Source of the DNA: JBBSBL01 sp963735885
Lineage (GTDB): Bacteria; Actinomycetota; Thermoleophilia; Solirubrobacterales; Solirubrobacteraceae
DNA length: 64,000 nt
Assembly: GCA_963735885.1 (NCBI GenBank)
Contig: CAVTMP010000007.1
Span: forward strand, 434,001 to 498,000
Reading direction: 5' to 3'
In this document: piece after piece, positions 21,117 through 29,778 of the stretch
How the letters are laid out: every line of letters begins with the position of its first letter
Position numbering within the stretch: position 1 is the stretch's first letter
The notes under the pieces: generated by a model
Databases searched by the model: none
Told to the model about the DNA's origin: nothing
The model's input: the letters and a program-made list of their open reading frames with translations, nothing else
Translations under genes and position numbers: made by a program

Positions 21117-21383
21117 ATGGCCTACGTCATCGCCGAGCCCTGCATCGACCAGAAGGACAACTCCTGCGTCGAGGTGTGCCCGGTCGACTGCATCCACCCG
21201 ACCCCGGACGAGCCCGACTACGACCAGGTCAAGCAGCTCTACATCGATCCGGAGGAGTGCATCGACTGCGACGCGTGCGTCGAGGCCTGCCCGGTGGACG
21301 CGTGCTTCGCGGAGGACCAGCTGCCCGAGGAGTGGCAGGGCTTCGTGAAGGTCAACCTGGAGTACTTCGCCGGCAAGGCCTGA
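21117..21383 (+). CDS. fdxA: ferredoxin, 7Fe-8S type (FdxA-like)
   Basis: 88 residues. Cys pattern: C9, then CVEVCPVDC for the first cluster, and CIDCDACVEACPVD for the second, with the C-terminal extension EEWQGFVKVNLEYF typical of actinobacterial and Azotobacter-type 7Fe ferredoxins. Cytosolic low-potential electron carrier. RBS AGAGGA upstream of ATG. No clear reductase or oxidase partner adjoins it; mrp, also an Fe-S-related gene, is convergent. Confidence 0.93.
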   Translation: MAYVIAEPCIDQKDNSCVEVCPVDCIHPTPDEPDYDQVKQLYIDPEECIDCDACVEACPVDACFAEDQLPEEWQGFVKVNLEYFAGKA

Positions 21384-21411
21384 GCCGGGCGCGGCGTCCT
21401 CCTCCGGCGCG

Positions 21412-22548
21412 CTACGCCATCGGCAGCGACATCCCGACCGGCTTCGCCTCCGGCGGAGCCGACGGCGCCTGCAGCACCGGCAGCTCGACCGGCGAGAGCG
21501 CGATGACGCCGCGGGCGGTCTGGCGGATCGCCTGCGCGGCCGGGTCGTCGGGGTCGGCGAGCACGAGCGGGACGCCGGAGTCGGACTGCGCGCGCAGGGG
21601 CATCGTCAGCGGCACGGTGCCGAGCAGCGGCACGTCGAGCTCGCCGGCCAGGAGGTCGCCGCCGCCCTCGCCGAACAGGGTGTAGCGCGCGCCGTCCGGC
21701 GTGACGAACGCCGACATGTTCTCGACGACGCCGGCCATCTCGAGGTTCACCTTCGCCGCCATCTCGGCCGAGCGCCGGGCGACCTTCTGCGCCACGGGCT
21801 GCGGGGTGGTGACGATGAGGAACTTCGCCTGGGGCAGGAGCTGGGCCAGCGTCATGGAGACGTCGCCGGTGCCGGGCGGGAGATCGACCAGCAGGTAGTC
21901 GAGCTCGCCCCACTCGACGTCCTCGAGGAACTGGGTGAGGGCCTTGTGGAGCATCGGGCCGCGCCAGACGACGGCGGCGTCCTCCTCGAGGAAGAAGCCG
22001 ATCGACATGACCTTGATGCCGTGGCTCTCCAGCGGCACGATCTTGCGCTGGGCGTTGACCTTGGGCCGCTCGGCGCCGAGGCCGAGCATCCGCGGCTGGG
22101 AGTAGCCCCACACGTCGGCGTCCAGCACGCCGACCCGCTTGCCCTCGGCCGACAGCGCGGCGGCGAGGTTGGCGGTGAGCGTCGACTTGCCCACGCCGCC
22201 CTTGCCGGAGCCCACGCAGATGACGTTCCCGACCTGGGCGAGCGCGCCCTCGGGGAGGTGACCGCGGCCCAGCTTCTGCTGGAGCGAGCCCTTCTCCTGA
22301 TCGCTCAGCACGTCGAAGGCCACGTTGACGGCGGTGACGCCGTCCAGCGCGCCGGCCGCGTTGCGCACGGCCGTCTCGAAGTGGTTGCGGATCGGGCAGC
22401 CGGGCGTGGTGAGCGAGACGGTGACGTCGACGACGCCGGTGGCGTGGACGTCGATCGAGCGGACCATCTCGAGCTCGACGATGTCCCGCCGCAGCTCGGG
22501 ATCGATGACGGCGCGCAGCGCCTCGCGAATCTGGTCTTGAGTGGGCAT
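21412..22548 (-). CDS. mrp: Mrp/ApbC family P-loop ATPase, iron-sulfur carrier type
   Basis: 378 residues. N-terminal MIP18 domain (IREALRAVIDPELRRDIVEL and TTPGCPIRNHF), then the deviant Walker A VGSGKGGVGKSTLTANLAAA (about residue 113), LDADVWGYSQPRMLG and LLVDLPPGTGDVSMTLAQLL. Mrp proteins deliver or repair Fe-S clusters. The C-terminal CxxC that binds the bridging cluster in classical Mrp is missing: after ENMSAF the sequence is VTPDG where VCPHC would be expected. A Cys remains in the MIP18 domain. The ATPase is complete, so function as an NTPase scaffold or partner is plausible. Confidence 0.93.
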   Translation of the reverse strand: MPTQDQIREALRAVIDPELRRDIVELEMVRSIDVHATGVVDVTVSLTTPGCPIRNHFETAVRNAAGALDGVTAVNVAFDVLSDQEKGSLQQKLGRGHLPEGALAQVGNVICVGSGKGGVGKSTLTANLAAALSAEGKRVGVLDADVWGYSQPRMLGLGAERPKVNAQRKIVPLESHGIKVMSIGFFLEEDAAVVWRGPMLHKALTQFLEDVEWGELDYLLVDLPPGTGDVSMTLAQLLPQAKFLIVTTPQPVAQKVARRSAEMAAKVNLEMAGVVENMSAFVTPDGARYTLFGEGGGDLLAGELDVPLLGTVPLTMPLRAQSDSGVPLVLADPDDPAAQAIRQTARGVIALSPVELPVLQAPSAPPEAKPVGMSLPMA

Positions 22549-22632
22549 GCCTCGATTGTAGGCGGCGACGGCGGCGGGGCCTGCGCCGCCCTGCCCGGCC
22601 CTCGGCCGGCGGGAGCCCGCGACCGATCGGGA

Positions 22633-22681
22633 CCCTCAACGACCGACGGGGCGACCCGAAGGCCGCCCCGGCGGTTGAGGG
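22633..22681 (-). terminator. compound hairpin between mrp and the basic-protein gene
   Basis: Outer arms CCCTCAAC / GTTGAGGG (22633-22640 and 22674-22681) enclose a second stem CGGGGCG / CGCCCCG (22647-22653 and 22664-22670). It lies downstream of the stop of the basic-protein gene on the minus strand, so a terminator is the simplest reading. A further small hairpin CGCCGAC / GTCGGCG sits at 22700-22723. No gene is visible in 22549-22776. Confidence 0.45.
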
Positions 22682-22776
22682 AGGAGAGGGTGCTACGTCC
22701 GCCGACGGGTTATGAGGTCGGCGAACCTCGCCCGATCCCGCGCCTCTCCGTGCGCGAGCCGGGGTAAGCGGTGGCG

Positions 22777-23418
22777 CTAGGCCGTGGTCGCCGCGCGGGT
22801 CGAGGCCTCGCGGACGGCCTTCGTGCTCGCGGTGACGCCGGTCTGCACGACGTTGCCGACTCGCGCCTGGACGAGGTCGGCGTTCGCGCCGACGTTGCGC
22901 GCGCGCTTGTCGAGGTCGCGACGGACCCGCTTGGCCTCCCGCTCGACGCGCGTGCGGCGCCTGCGGACCTCGCGCTCGACGCGCGTGCGGGCCTTCTTGG
23001 CCTGGCGCTCGACCCGGCGACGGGCCGTCGCCCCGCGACGCTCGAAGCGCCTGAGCTGCTTCTCCGCGCTCTCGCGGGAGCTGTAGGTCGTCGTCAGCTC
23101 GTCGAGCGTCTTCTCGACGAGATCGCGCGCCTCCAGGGCGGCGCCGACCGGGATCAGCACGGCGCGCTCGGCGATCTCCTGCGCGTGCTCCACGGCGGTC
23201 TTGACCTCGAGGCGGTCCTCGACCTGGTGGACGTTGCGCGTCGCGACGCCCTTCTTCGCGGCGGTGCTGCGACGGGTCGCGGCGGCCTGACGGCGAGCGG
23301 TCGCGGTGGACTTCGGCGCGGCCTTGCGGGCGGTGGCGCGGGCGCCGGTCGGACGCCTCGCGGCGGTGGTGCGAGCGCGGGTCTGGCGCTTCGCGGTGGT
23401 GGTCTTGGTCTCAGCCAT
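22777..23418 (-). CDS. very basic histone-H1/phasin-like protein
   Basis: 213 residues. The N-terminal ~70 residues are Ala/Lys/Arg/Thr repeats (KRQTRARTTAARRPTGARAT, KAAPKSTATARR) like the tails of HupB and histone H1. The centre is a long helical, phasin-like segment (VEHAQEIAERAVLIPVGAAL, ARDLVEKTLDELTTTY), followed by a highly charged coiled coil of Arg/Glu heptads (RRVERQAKKARTRVEREVRR). Such fusions may coat DNA or granules; function is inferred only from composition. Promoter region upstream is unusually AT-rich with CTAAT palindromes. Confidence 0.75.
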   Translation of the reverse strand: MAETKTTTAKRQTRARTTAARRPTGARATARKAAPKSTATARRQAAATRRSTAAKKGVATRNVHQVEDRLEVKTAVEHAQEIAERAVLIPVGAALEARDLVEKTLDELTTTYSSRESAEKQLRRFERRGATARRRVERQAKKARTRVEREVRRRRTRVEREAKRVRRDLDKRARNVGANADLVQARVGNVVQTGVTASTKAVREASTRAATTA

Positions 23419-23450
23419 GGTGGTCGATGTCCCCTCGGGATGCGTGGACG

Positions 23451-23472
23451 CTAATCAAATTAGTTCTAATCA
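23451..23472 (-). promoter_or_regulatory. AT-rich palindromic operator candidate
   Basis: CTAAT-CAA-ATTAG (23451-23463) is a perfect palindrome, and CTAATCA recurs 15 bp on (23466-23472). This stands out against >70 % GC and lies 33 bp upstream of the basic-protein ATG. A MarR-type operator overlapping a promoter is likely. The remainder of 23473-23675 holds no gene I can see; it carries the rest of the AT-rich patch to about 23515 and then GC-rich spacer. Confidence 0.5.
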
Positions 23473-23675
23473 GCCGTCATGCTAACTGATCGAACACCTG
23501 TTTGTAAACCGGATCGCGGCGGGGGTTACAGGACGAACACCGGTTCCGGTCGACACGACCGCCAGGGGGCCGGGCCGGGTCCGAGCGAGTCCGGCCGGGT
23601 GCCCCGGAGGCACGTTGGCTGACGCGCCCGATCACCAACGCTCGTCGTGGCGAGTCGCCGCGCGCCGGTCCGCGG

Positions 23676-24722
23676 TCAGGCCGCCTGCGCGCCGGTCCGG
23701 GCCAGCCAGTCGGCCGGACGCTCGAGCTCGGCCGTCGTCGGCAGGGCCTCGGGACCCGACCACACGGCGTTCAGCGCCCCCACCCCGCCCGCGGTCACGA
23801 CGGCGTCGCAGAACCGCTTGCCCTGCTCGTACTGGCGGAGCTTGAGCTCGAGCCCGAGGAGGCGGCCGAGCAGCCGGGCGGGCGCGGACGCCGAGCGGCG
23901 CCGCGCCTCCATCGCCTCGCGCAGCGCCGGCAGCGAGGGCAGCACCTCTGCGCCGACGGCGTCCATCACGTGCTCGGCGTGACCCTCGATCACCGCCATC
24001 GTCGTCTGCAGCCGGTCGAGCGTCGCCCGCTCCTCCGGGCGCACGGCGAGCGAGACGAGGTCCGCCTCGCGCACGGCGGCGACGAGGCGACGCAGGTCCT
24101 CGGCGCCGGGCAGGCGCAGCGCCCCGGCCGCGTCGACCCGCACCTCGACCGCCGCGAGCAGCTCCCGCACGAGCCCGGCGAGATGCGGTCGCAGCCACGG
24201 CACGCCGGCGAACTGCAACGCGTGCGTGACCTCGTGCAGCGCGACCCAGCGGAGCACCTCGGCCTCGTCGGCGGCGAAGCTGCGGGCCGCGGCGCCGAGG
24301 TTCGGCACGACGAACAGCAGCCGCGGCGCCCGCGCCGCACCCGGCCGCTCGAGCAGCACGAGGTCGTACTGACCCAGCACACGCTGGGAGAGGAAGCCGA
24401 GGATCACGCCGACCTCGGCGGTGAGGACGGCGCCGGCGCCGACCCGGAGCACCGGCGCGAGCGGGCCGAGCCGCGACCCGGCCGCGTCAAGCGCCGGATC
24501 GAGCAACGCCGCCATCGAGGTGGCGTTCGCCGCGATCCAGGCGTCGCGGTCGACGCCCTCCGCCACCGGGATCGGCGTCGCGGCGACCAACCCGGTGTAG
24601 GCGGAGACGCGCGCCTCGGCGTCGCGCGCGAGCGCGTCGAGGTCCGCCGCCGGCGACGCCGGCGCCGGCGCCTCGCCGGCCACCAGACGGGCGAGGGTGG
24701 AGGCGAGGGACCAGTCGATCAC
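23676..24722 (-). CDS. zinc-dependent metalloprotease-like protein, DUF2342 (F420-associated family)
   Basis: 348 residues. The zinc motif WVALHEVTHALQF (HExxH, around residue 165) is followed by EGHAEHVMDAVG with the third ligand Glu and a second His, as in the DUF2342 / coenzyme F420 biosynthesis-associated family of actinobacteria. N-terminal WSLASTLARLVAG and the segment LLFVVPNLGAAARSF are typical. No signal peptide, so cytosolic. Protease activity is presumed from the motif. No F420 genes are in the window. It is back to back with IMPase on the same strand, 58 bp away. Confidence 0.9.
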   Translation of the reverse strand: MIDWSLASTLARLVAGEAPAPASPAADLDALARDAEARVSAYTGLVAATPIPVAEGVDRDAWIAANATSMAALLDPALDAAGSRLGPLAPVLRVGAGAVLTAEVGVILGFLSQRVLGQYDLVLLERPGAARAPRLLFVVPNLGAAARSFAADEAEVLRWVALHEVTHALQFAGVPWLRPHLAGLVRELLAAVEVRVDAAGALRLPGAEDLRRLVAAVREADLVSLAVRPEERATLDRLQTTMAVIEGHAEHVMDAVGAEVLPSLPALREAMEARRRSASAPARLLGRLLGLELKLRQYEQGKRFCDAVVTAGGVGALNAVWSGPEALPTTAELERPADWLARTGAQAA

Positions 24723-24780
24723 GGTGATCCATGATGGCGCACGGGACCGGGCGCTCCCGTCGGGGCCAGGGCGCCGGCCG

Positions 24781-25656
24781 CTACCCCACCAGTCCGGAGC
24801 CGCCCGGCCCGTGGATCGCCGCCAGGCGCTCGAGGCTCTCGGCCGTCCGCGCGGCGATCACCGGCGCATGGGGGGCGAGGTCGAGCGGCGCTCCCAGCGG
24901 GTCCTCGAACCCGGGGAAGGCGACGAGGCCCCCGGCCTCCCGGACGACGAGCTGGCCGGCGGCGGCGTCCACCGCGCGGCAGCGGCGCAGCGACGCCATG
25001 CCGTCGAAGCGGGCGGCGGCCACCTGGCAGAGGGTCACCGCGATCGCCCCCACGGCCCGCAGCCGGTGGGCGGTCGCGAGCAGCGGATCGATCGCCGCCG
25101 ACACCCAGCGCGGGTCGGCGGACTCGACGCCGAGGATCTCCAGGCGCCCGTCGCCCGAGCGTCGCTCGCCCGCCGCGGGATCGAGCGGGGCGCCGTCGAG
25201 GGTCGCGCCCTCGCCGCGGCGGGCGGCCCACTCCTCGCCGGTGCCGAGGTCGTGGACGAAGCCGAAGGCGACGTCCGCCATCGTCGGCCCGTCGGCCACC
25301 GCGATCGACAGGGCGTGGTGCGGGACGCCGCGCTTGGCGTTGAGCGACCCGTCGATCGGGTCGATGACCACGCGGACTGCGTCATCGCCGTAGCCGACCT
25401 CGCCGCGCTCCTCAGAGACGGCCGTGAAGCGGGAGCCGGCGGCATGCAGCGCGTCGAGCTCGGCGAACACCACGTCCTCGGCCGCGGCGTCGATCACGAG
25501 CGTGCGGTCGCCGCCCTCGCCGCGCCCGACCTCGACGGCCCGCTCGGCCGTCGTCGGGCGCGCGGCGAGGACCTCGCGCAGCCCGCCGGCCATCCGGCGG
25601 CAGGCGGCGAGCCAGTCGGCGTCGAGGGCGGCCGGGGGCGAGGCCATGGGCGGCAT
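24781..25656 (-). CDS. inositol monophosphatase family protein
   Basis: 291 residues. Mg-dependent phosphatase fold: LVIDAAAEDVVF (first strand-helix), SEERGEVGYGD giving the metal-binding Glu pair, VVIDPIDGSLNAKRG as the DPIDGS metal motif, and CRAVDAAAGQLVVREAGG with the last Asp. All ligands are present. Substrate may be inositol-1-phosphate, histidinol phosphate or fructose bisphosphate; the family cannot be split by eye. The ATG at 25656 follows ACAGGA; a second ATG lies nine bases on. Divergent from the helicase-nuclease gene, with only 12 bp between starts. Confidence 0.92.
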   Translation of the reverse strand: MPPMASPPAALDADWLAACRRMAGGLREVLAARPTTAERAVEVGRGEGGDRTLVIDAAAEDVVFAELDALHAAGSRFTAVSEERGEVGYGDDAVRVVIDPIDGSLNAKRGVPHHALSIAVADGPTMADVAFGFVHDLGTGEEWAARRGEGATLDGAPLDPAAGERRSGDGRLEILGVESADPRWVSAAIDPLLATAHRLRAVGAIAVTLCQVAAARFDGMASLRRCRAVDAAAGQLVVREAGGLVAFPGFEDPLGAPLDLAPHAPVIAARTAESLERLAAIHGPGGSGLVG

Positions 25657-25668
25657 ATCCTGTCAGGC

Positions 25669-28600
25669 GTGCCTCTCCCGCCCGACGGCCTCGATCCCGC
25701 CCAGCGCGAGGTCGTCGACCACCCCGCGGGCCCGTTGCTCGTCCTCGGGGGCGCGGGGACCGGGCGCACGCTGACGCTCGTCGCCCGCTTCGCGCGCCTC
25801 GTCGAGGACGGCGTGCCGCCCGAGGCCGTGCTCGTGCTCGCCCGCGCCGCGCGCCGGGCGGACACCCTGCGCACCGAGATCGAGGCGGCGATCGACCGGC
25901 CCTACGAGGAGCTCGCGGTGATGAGCGTCCACGGGCTCTGCGCGCGACTGCTCCACGACGAGGCGCTCGAGGCCGGCCTCGATCCCTTCGCGGTCGCGGT
26001 CTCCGCGGCGGACCGCCTCGCGATGCTGACCGGCCGGGTCGACGAGCTGACGCTGCGCGTCCACGACCTCGGCGGCTCCCCCGCGGCCCTGCTCGGATCC
26101 TTCGTCGCTCGCATCGATCGCCTGAAGGACGAGCTGATCGCGCCCGAGGCGTACGCCGCCTGGGCGGCGGGGCTGCCCCGGGACGGCGACGCGGCGCGGG
26201 CCCGCGCGGCGCGGGAGGCCGAGTTCGCGCAGGTCTACGCGGACCACGACCGGATGCTCGCCGAGCGCGGCGCGCTCGACGCCGGGGGGCTGCTGCTCCG
26301 CGCCGTCGCGCTGCTGCGCGACCGCCCGCACGTCCGCGCCCGCGTCGCGCGACGCTTCCGCCACGTGCTCGTCGACGAGTGGGAGGACCTCGACTACGCG
26401 CAGGGTCTCCTCGTCCGCACGCTGGCGGGGGAGCACGGCAACCTCGCGGCCTGGTGCGACGACGACCAGGCGATCCATCGCTTCCGGGCCGCCGGGGCCA
26501 AGAACGCCCGCGACCTGCTCGACGAGCACCCCGACACCACGGTCGTCCGCCTCGAGCGCGCCCGGGGCCGCCGGGCGCGCATCCTCAAGGCGGCGGCCGC
26601 CGTGGTCCAGCCCATCGACGATCGCCTCGGGCTCGCGGCACGGGGCGCCGCCGGCGGCGAGGTCGCGTTCTGGCGCGCGGAGAACGAGCGCGCCGAGGTC
26701 CAGGCCGTGGCGGCCGACATCGAGCGGCTCGTCACGCGGGACCGGGTCGACCCGGCGCTGATCGCCGTGCTCGTGCGCTCGGTCGGCGACGAGGGCCCGG
26801 CGGTCGCGGTCGCGCTCGAGGAGCGCGCCGTCCCCCACCGGGTCGTCGGCGCCGCCGCCTACTTCCAGCGTGCCGAGGTCCGCGACCTGCTCGCCTGGCT
26901 GCGGCTGCTCGCCGATCCGGCGGACGCCGGCGCCGTGGTCCGCGCCCTCGCGCGCCCGCCCGTCGAGCTGCGCTCGGTGGACATCGCCCGCTGCACGCAG
27001 ATCGCGCGGCGGCGCAAGCTCGACATGGTCGCCGCGCTCGTCGCGGCCACCGAGTCGCCGCAGATCCCGCCCGAGGCGCGCGAGCGGATCCTCGGCTTCC
27101 TCAAGGTCTACCGCTCCGCCTCGGCCGCGCTCGACACGGTGCGCCCCGACCTCTTCGTGCACCGTCTCGTCGAGCGGCTCGGCCTCCGGCGCCAGCTGCT
27201 CTTCGCGGCTTCGCCGGAGGTGGTCGACCGGCTGGCCAATCTCGCCCGCTTCGGCGAGATCGCCGCCCAGTACGTCCGCCGCGAGCCGCAGGGCACGACG
27301 CGGGAGTTCGCCGGCTACGTCGCCGCCGTGGCCGAGGCCGGGCTGCGCGACGACGACGAGACCGAGCCGGGCGGCGGCGCCCCGGCGGTCGAGATCCTCT
27401 CGATGGCCGAGGCCAAGGGCCGCGAGTGGGACCACGTCTACGTCGTCGGGCTCCACGCCGCGCGGATGCCCGGGTCCGCGCGCCGCGCGCTGGAGCCGGT
27501 GCCCGACGCGCTGGTGCCCGAGCGCGTGCCGCCCGACTCGGGGCGGGTGCACGAGACGGCCATGCGCCGGCTGCTCCACGTGGCCATGACCCGCGCCCGG
27601 CGGCGGCTCGTGCTCGTCTACCCGTGCGCGGGCGCCCGGGGGGCGGCGCAGCCGCCCTCGCCCTTCGTCGAGGCGGCCCGCGCGGCGCTCGGGGCCGAGT
27701 GGGAGGACCGCGAGGAGGAGCTGTTCGGCCCGGCCGAGTCGCTCCACTCGACCTACCGGATCCTGCGCGACGACCTGCTCGACACGGTGGGCCGGACCGG
27801 CGGGCGCCTGCACGAGCTGCGCCTGGACACCGACCTCGACGTCTCCCACGCCGTCGTGCGCTTCCTCGAGCTGCTCAAGCTCGCCGCGCTGATGTCCCGT
27901 CCGGCCGAGCAGGGCGTGGCCGAGGCGCTCGCCACCGTCAACGAGACGCTGCGCCCGGCGATGACGCCGATGGCGCGCGAGATCTTCCTCACCTCGACGC
28001 TCGACGACTACGTCCTCGACGCGGAGCGCGACGAGCGCCGCCGCGCCCAGGCGGTGGCCGCGCGCGAGGAGCCCTCGCTGGAGGCCTTCATCCCGCGTCG
28101 CGGCGACGGCCTGCTGCTCTCCGCCGGCGACATCGAGACCTACCGGACGTGTCCCCTGCGCTACAAGTTCGCGCGGGTCTTCCGCATCCCGCAGGAGCCG
28201 ACGCTGAACCAGCGCTTCGGGATCCTCGTCCACCAGGTGCTCGAGCGCTACCACGCCGACGGCGGCCGGGGCGGCGCGGAGGAGCTGCTCGGGCTGCTCG
28301 ACCTCGGCTGGCGGCGCGGCGGGTTCGGCGACTCCGAGCAGGAGCGCCAGCTCCGCGAGAAGGCCGTCGCCGCGCTCGAGCGCTACCAGGCCCGCTTCCG
28401 CGCCGAGGACGCCGAGCCGATCTGGTTCGAGCGGCCGTTCACGTTCCGCCTCGGTCCGCACCAGCTCCGGGGGCGCGTGGACCGCGTCGACCGCCTGCCG
28501 GACGGCGGCTACGAGCTCATCGACTACAAGACCTCGCGGCCGAAGACCGCCGCCCAGCTGCGCGACGACGTGCAGCTCACGCTCTACGCGACCGCCGCGC

Positions 28601-28822
28601 GCGAGGCCTGGCAGCTCGAGGCGGCGCGCCAGAGCTACTACTACGTCCTCGACGACGAGAAGGTCCCGGTGCCGAGCGGGGCGGACGATCGCGCCGGGAT
28701 CGAGGAGACCGTGCTCGACGGTCGCCGAGGGCATCGTGGCGCAGAACTTCGAGCCGACGCCGAGCTACGCGGCCTGCTCGACCTGCGACTACCGCATCGT
28801 CTGCCCGGCGGCCGAGCGGTAG
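25669..28822 (+). CDS. UvrD/PcrA-like helicase fused to PD-(D/E)XK nuclease, AdnA/AddB-like, altered Walker A
   Basis: About 1,050 residues. N-terminal superfamily-1 helicase: QREVVDHPAGPLLVLGG then AGTGRTLTL (motif I), VLVDEWEDLDYAQ (II), CDDDQAIHRFRAAG (III), MAEAKGREWDHVYVVGL (V) and LLHVAMTRARRRLVL (VI). C-terminal RecB-type nuclease: HQVLERYH, GRVDRVDRL, YELIDYKTSRPKT; four Cys (CPLRYKF, and C-S-T-C...C near the end) suit an Fe-S staple as in AddB/AdnA. The Walker A Lys is Arg33, so ATP hydrolysis is doubtful. One extra base near 28722 shifts the last 30 residues. Role: double-strand-end processing, with a partner helicase elsewhere. Start GTG 25669. Confidence 0.88.
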
Positions 28823-28862
28823 GACAGACCCGGTCCGGCCGCCGCGGCGGTCGGACGCCGGG

Positions 28863-29753
28863 CTACGGGGCGTCCGGCCCGCGCTGGCGCAGGAAGCGCT
28901 GGAACTCGCGGGCGATCGTGTCACCCGAGGGCAGGTTGCCGCCCTCGGCGCGGCGCCGCCGGCGTCCGCCTCCTCGGCCGCGGCCTCGAGGCGCTCGACG
29001 AACTGGCCTGGACCTCGGGGTCGCTCTGCACGGCGAGGTCGACCTGGCGCTCGTAGTCGACCGCCGCGGACTCGAGGTCGGAGGCGTCGACGGTGACGCC
29101 GACGAGCGACCTCGAGCTGGCGCACGAGCGCGAGCGCCGCCTTCGGGTTCGGCGCGGCGGCGACGTAGTGGGGCACCGCGGCCCACAGGCTCGCCGAGGG
29201 CATCCCCGCCTCCGCGCAGGCGGCGTGGAGCACGCCGATGATCCCGGTCGGGCCCTCGTAGTTGGACCGCGTGAGCGCGAGCCGCTCGACGAGCGCCTCG
29301 TCGGAGGCGATGCCGGTGATCGAGATCGGGCGCGTGTGCGGGACGTCGGCGAGCAGCGCGCCGAGCGTCACGACGATCTGGACGCCGAGCGCCTCGGCCA
29401 GGTCGACGACGGCGCGGCTGAACGTGCGCCAGCGCATCGAGGGCTCGGGGCCGACGAGGAACACGAGGTCGCGCGGGGCGCGCGGGACGCGGGCGTCGAG
29501 CATCTCGACCTCGGGCCAGGTCGATCTCGCGCGTGATCCCGTCGCGCAGCCGGATCGCGCGGGCGGGTGGCCTGGAAGTCGTAGAACTCCTCCGGGTCGA
29601 TCGCCGCGAAGCGCGTCGGCCTCGAGCGCGGAGGAGACGAACGTGAGCGCCGAGGAGGCGGCGTCGCCGGCGTCGTTCCAGCCGCTGGAACGCACACACC
29701 AGCGCGGGGGCGCGGAGGCCGTCCGGACGGTGATCCCAGACGAGCGGCTGCAT
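28863..29753 (-). CDS. PAC2 family protein (DUF75); frame interrupted several times
   Basis: About 290 codons. The pieces join as MQPLVWDHRPDGLRAPALVC, FQGWNDAGDAASSALTF, then DPEEFYDFQATRP, ITREIDWPEVEMLDARV, LVFLVGPEPSMRWRTF, VQIVVTLGALLADVPHTRP, ALVERLALTRSNYEGPTGI and ending REFQRFLRQRGPDAP. This is the PAC2 / proteasome-assembly-chaperone-like family that is widespread in actinobacteria; function is unknown, though some members neighbour proteasome genes. At least six shifts, each compatible with an extra base. Divergent from the HD gene. Confidence 0.85.
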   Translation of the reverse strand: MQPLVWDHRPDGLRAPALVCAFQRLERRRRRRLLGAHVRLLRARGRRASRRSTRRSSTTSRPPARAIRLRDGITREIDLARGRDARRPRPARPARPRVPRRPRALDALAHVQPRRRRPGRGARRPDRRDARRAARRRPAHAPDLDHRHRLRRGARRAARAHAVQLRGPDRDHRRAPRRLRGGGDALGEPVGRGAPLRRRRAEPEGGARARAPARGRSSASPSTPPTSSPRRSTTSARSTSPCRATPRSRPVRRAPRGRGRGGGRRRRRAEGGNLPSGDTIAREFQRFLRQRGPDAP

Positions 29754-29778
29754 CCGATTCACCGTACATGATGGCCCC

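Noticed and set aside
22683..22760. tRNA-Met-like sequence on the minus strand (CTCATAACCC, GGAGAGG/CCTCTCC ends)
   Set aside because: Stems do not fold into a cloverleaf and there is no T arm with GTTC in the right place.
25663..28734. Long minus-strand open frame over the helicase-nuclease
   Set aside because: Arg/Val/Asp-rich shadow with no domain; the plus-strand frame has clear helicase and nuclease motifs.
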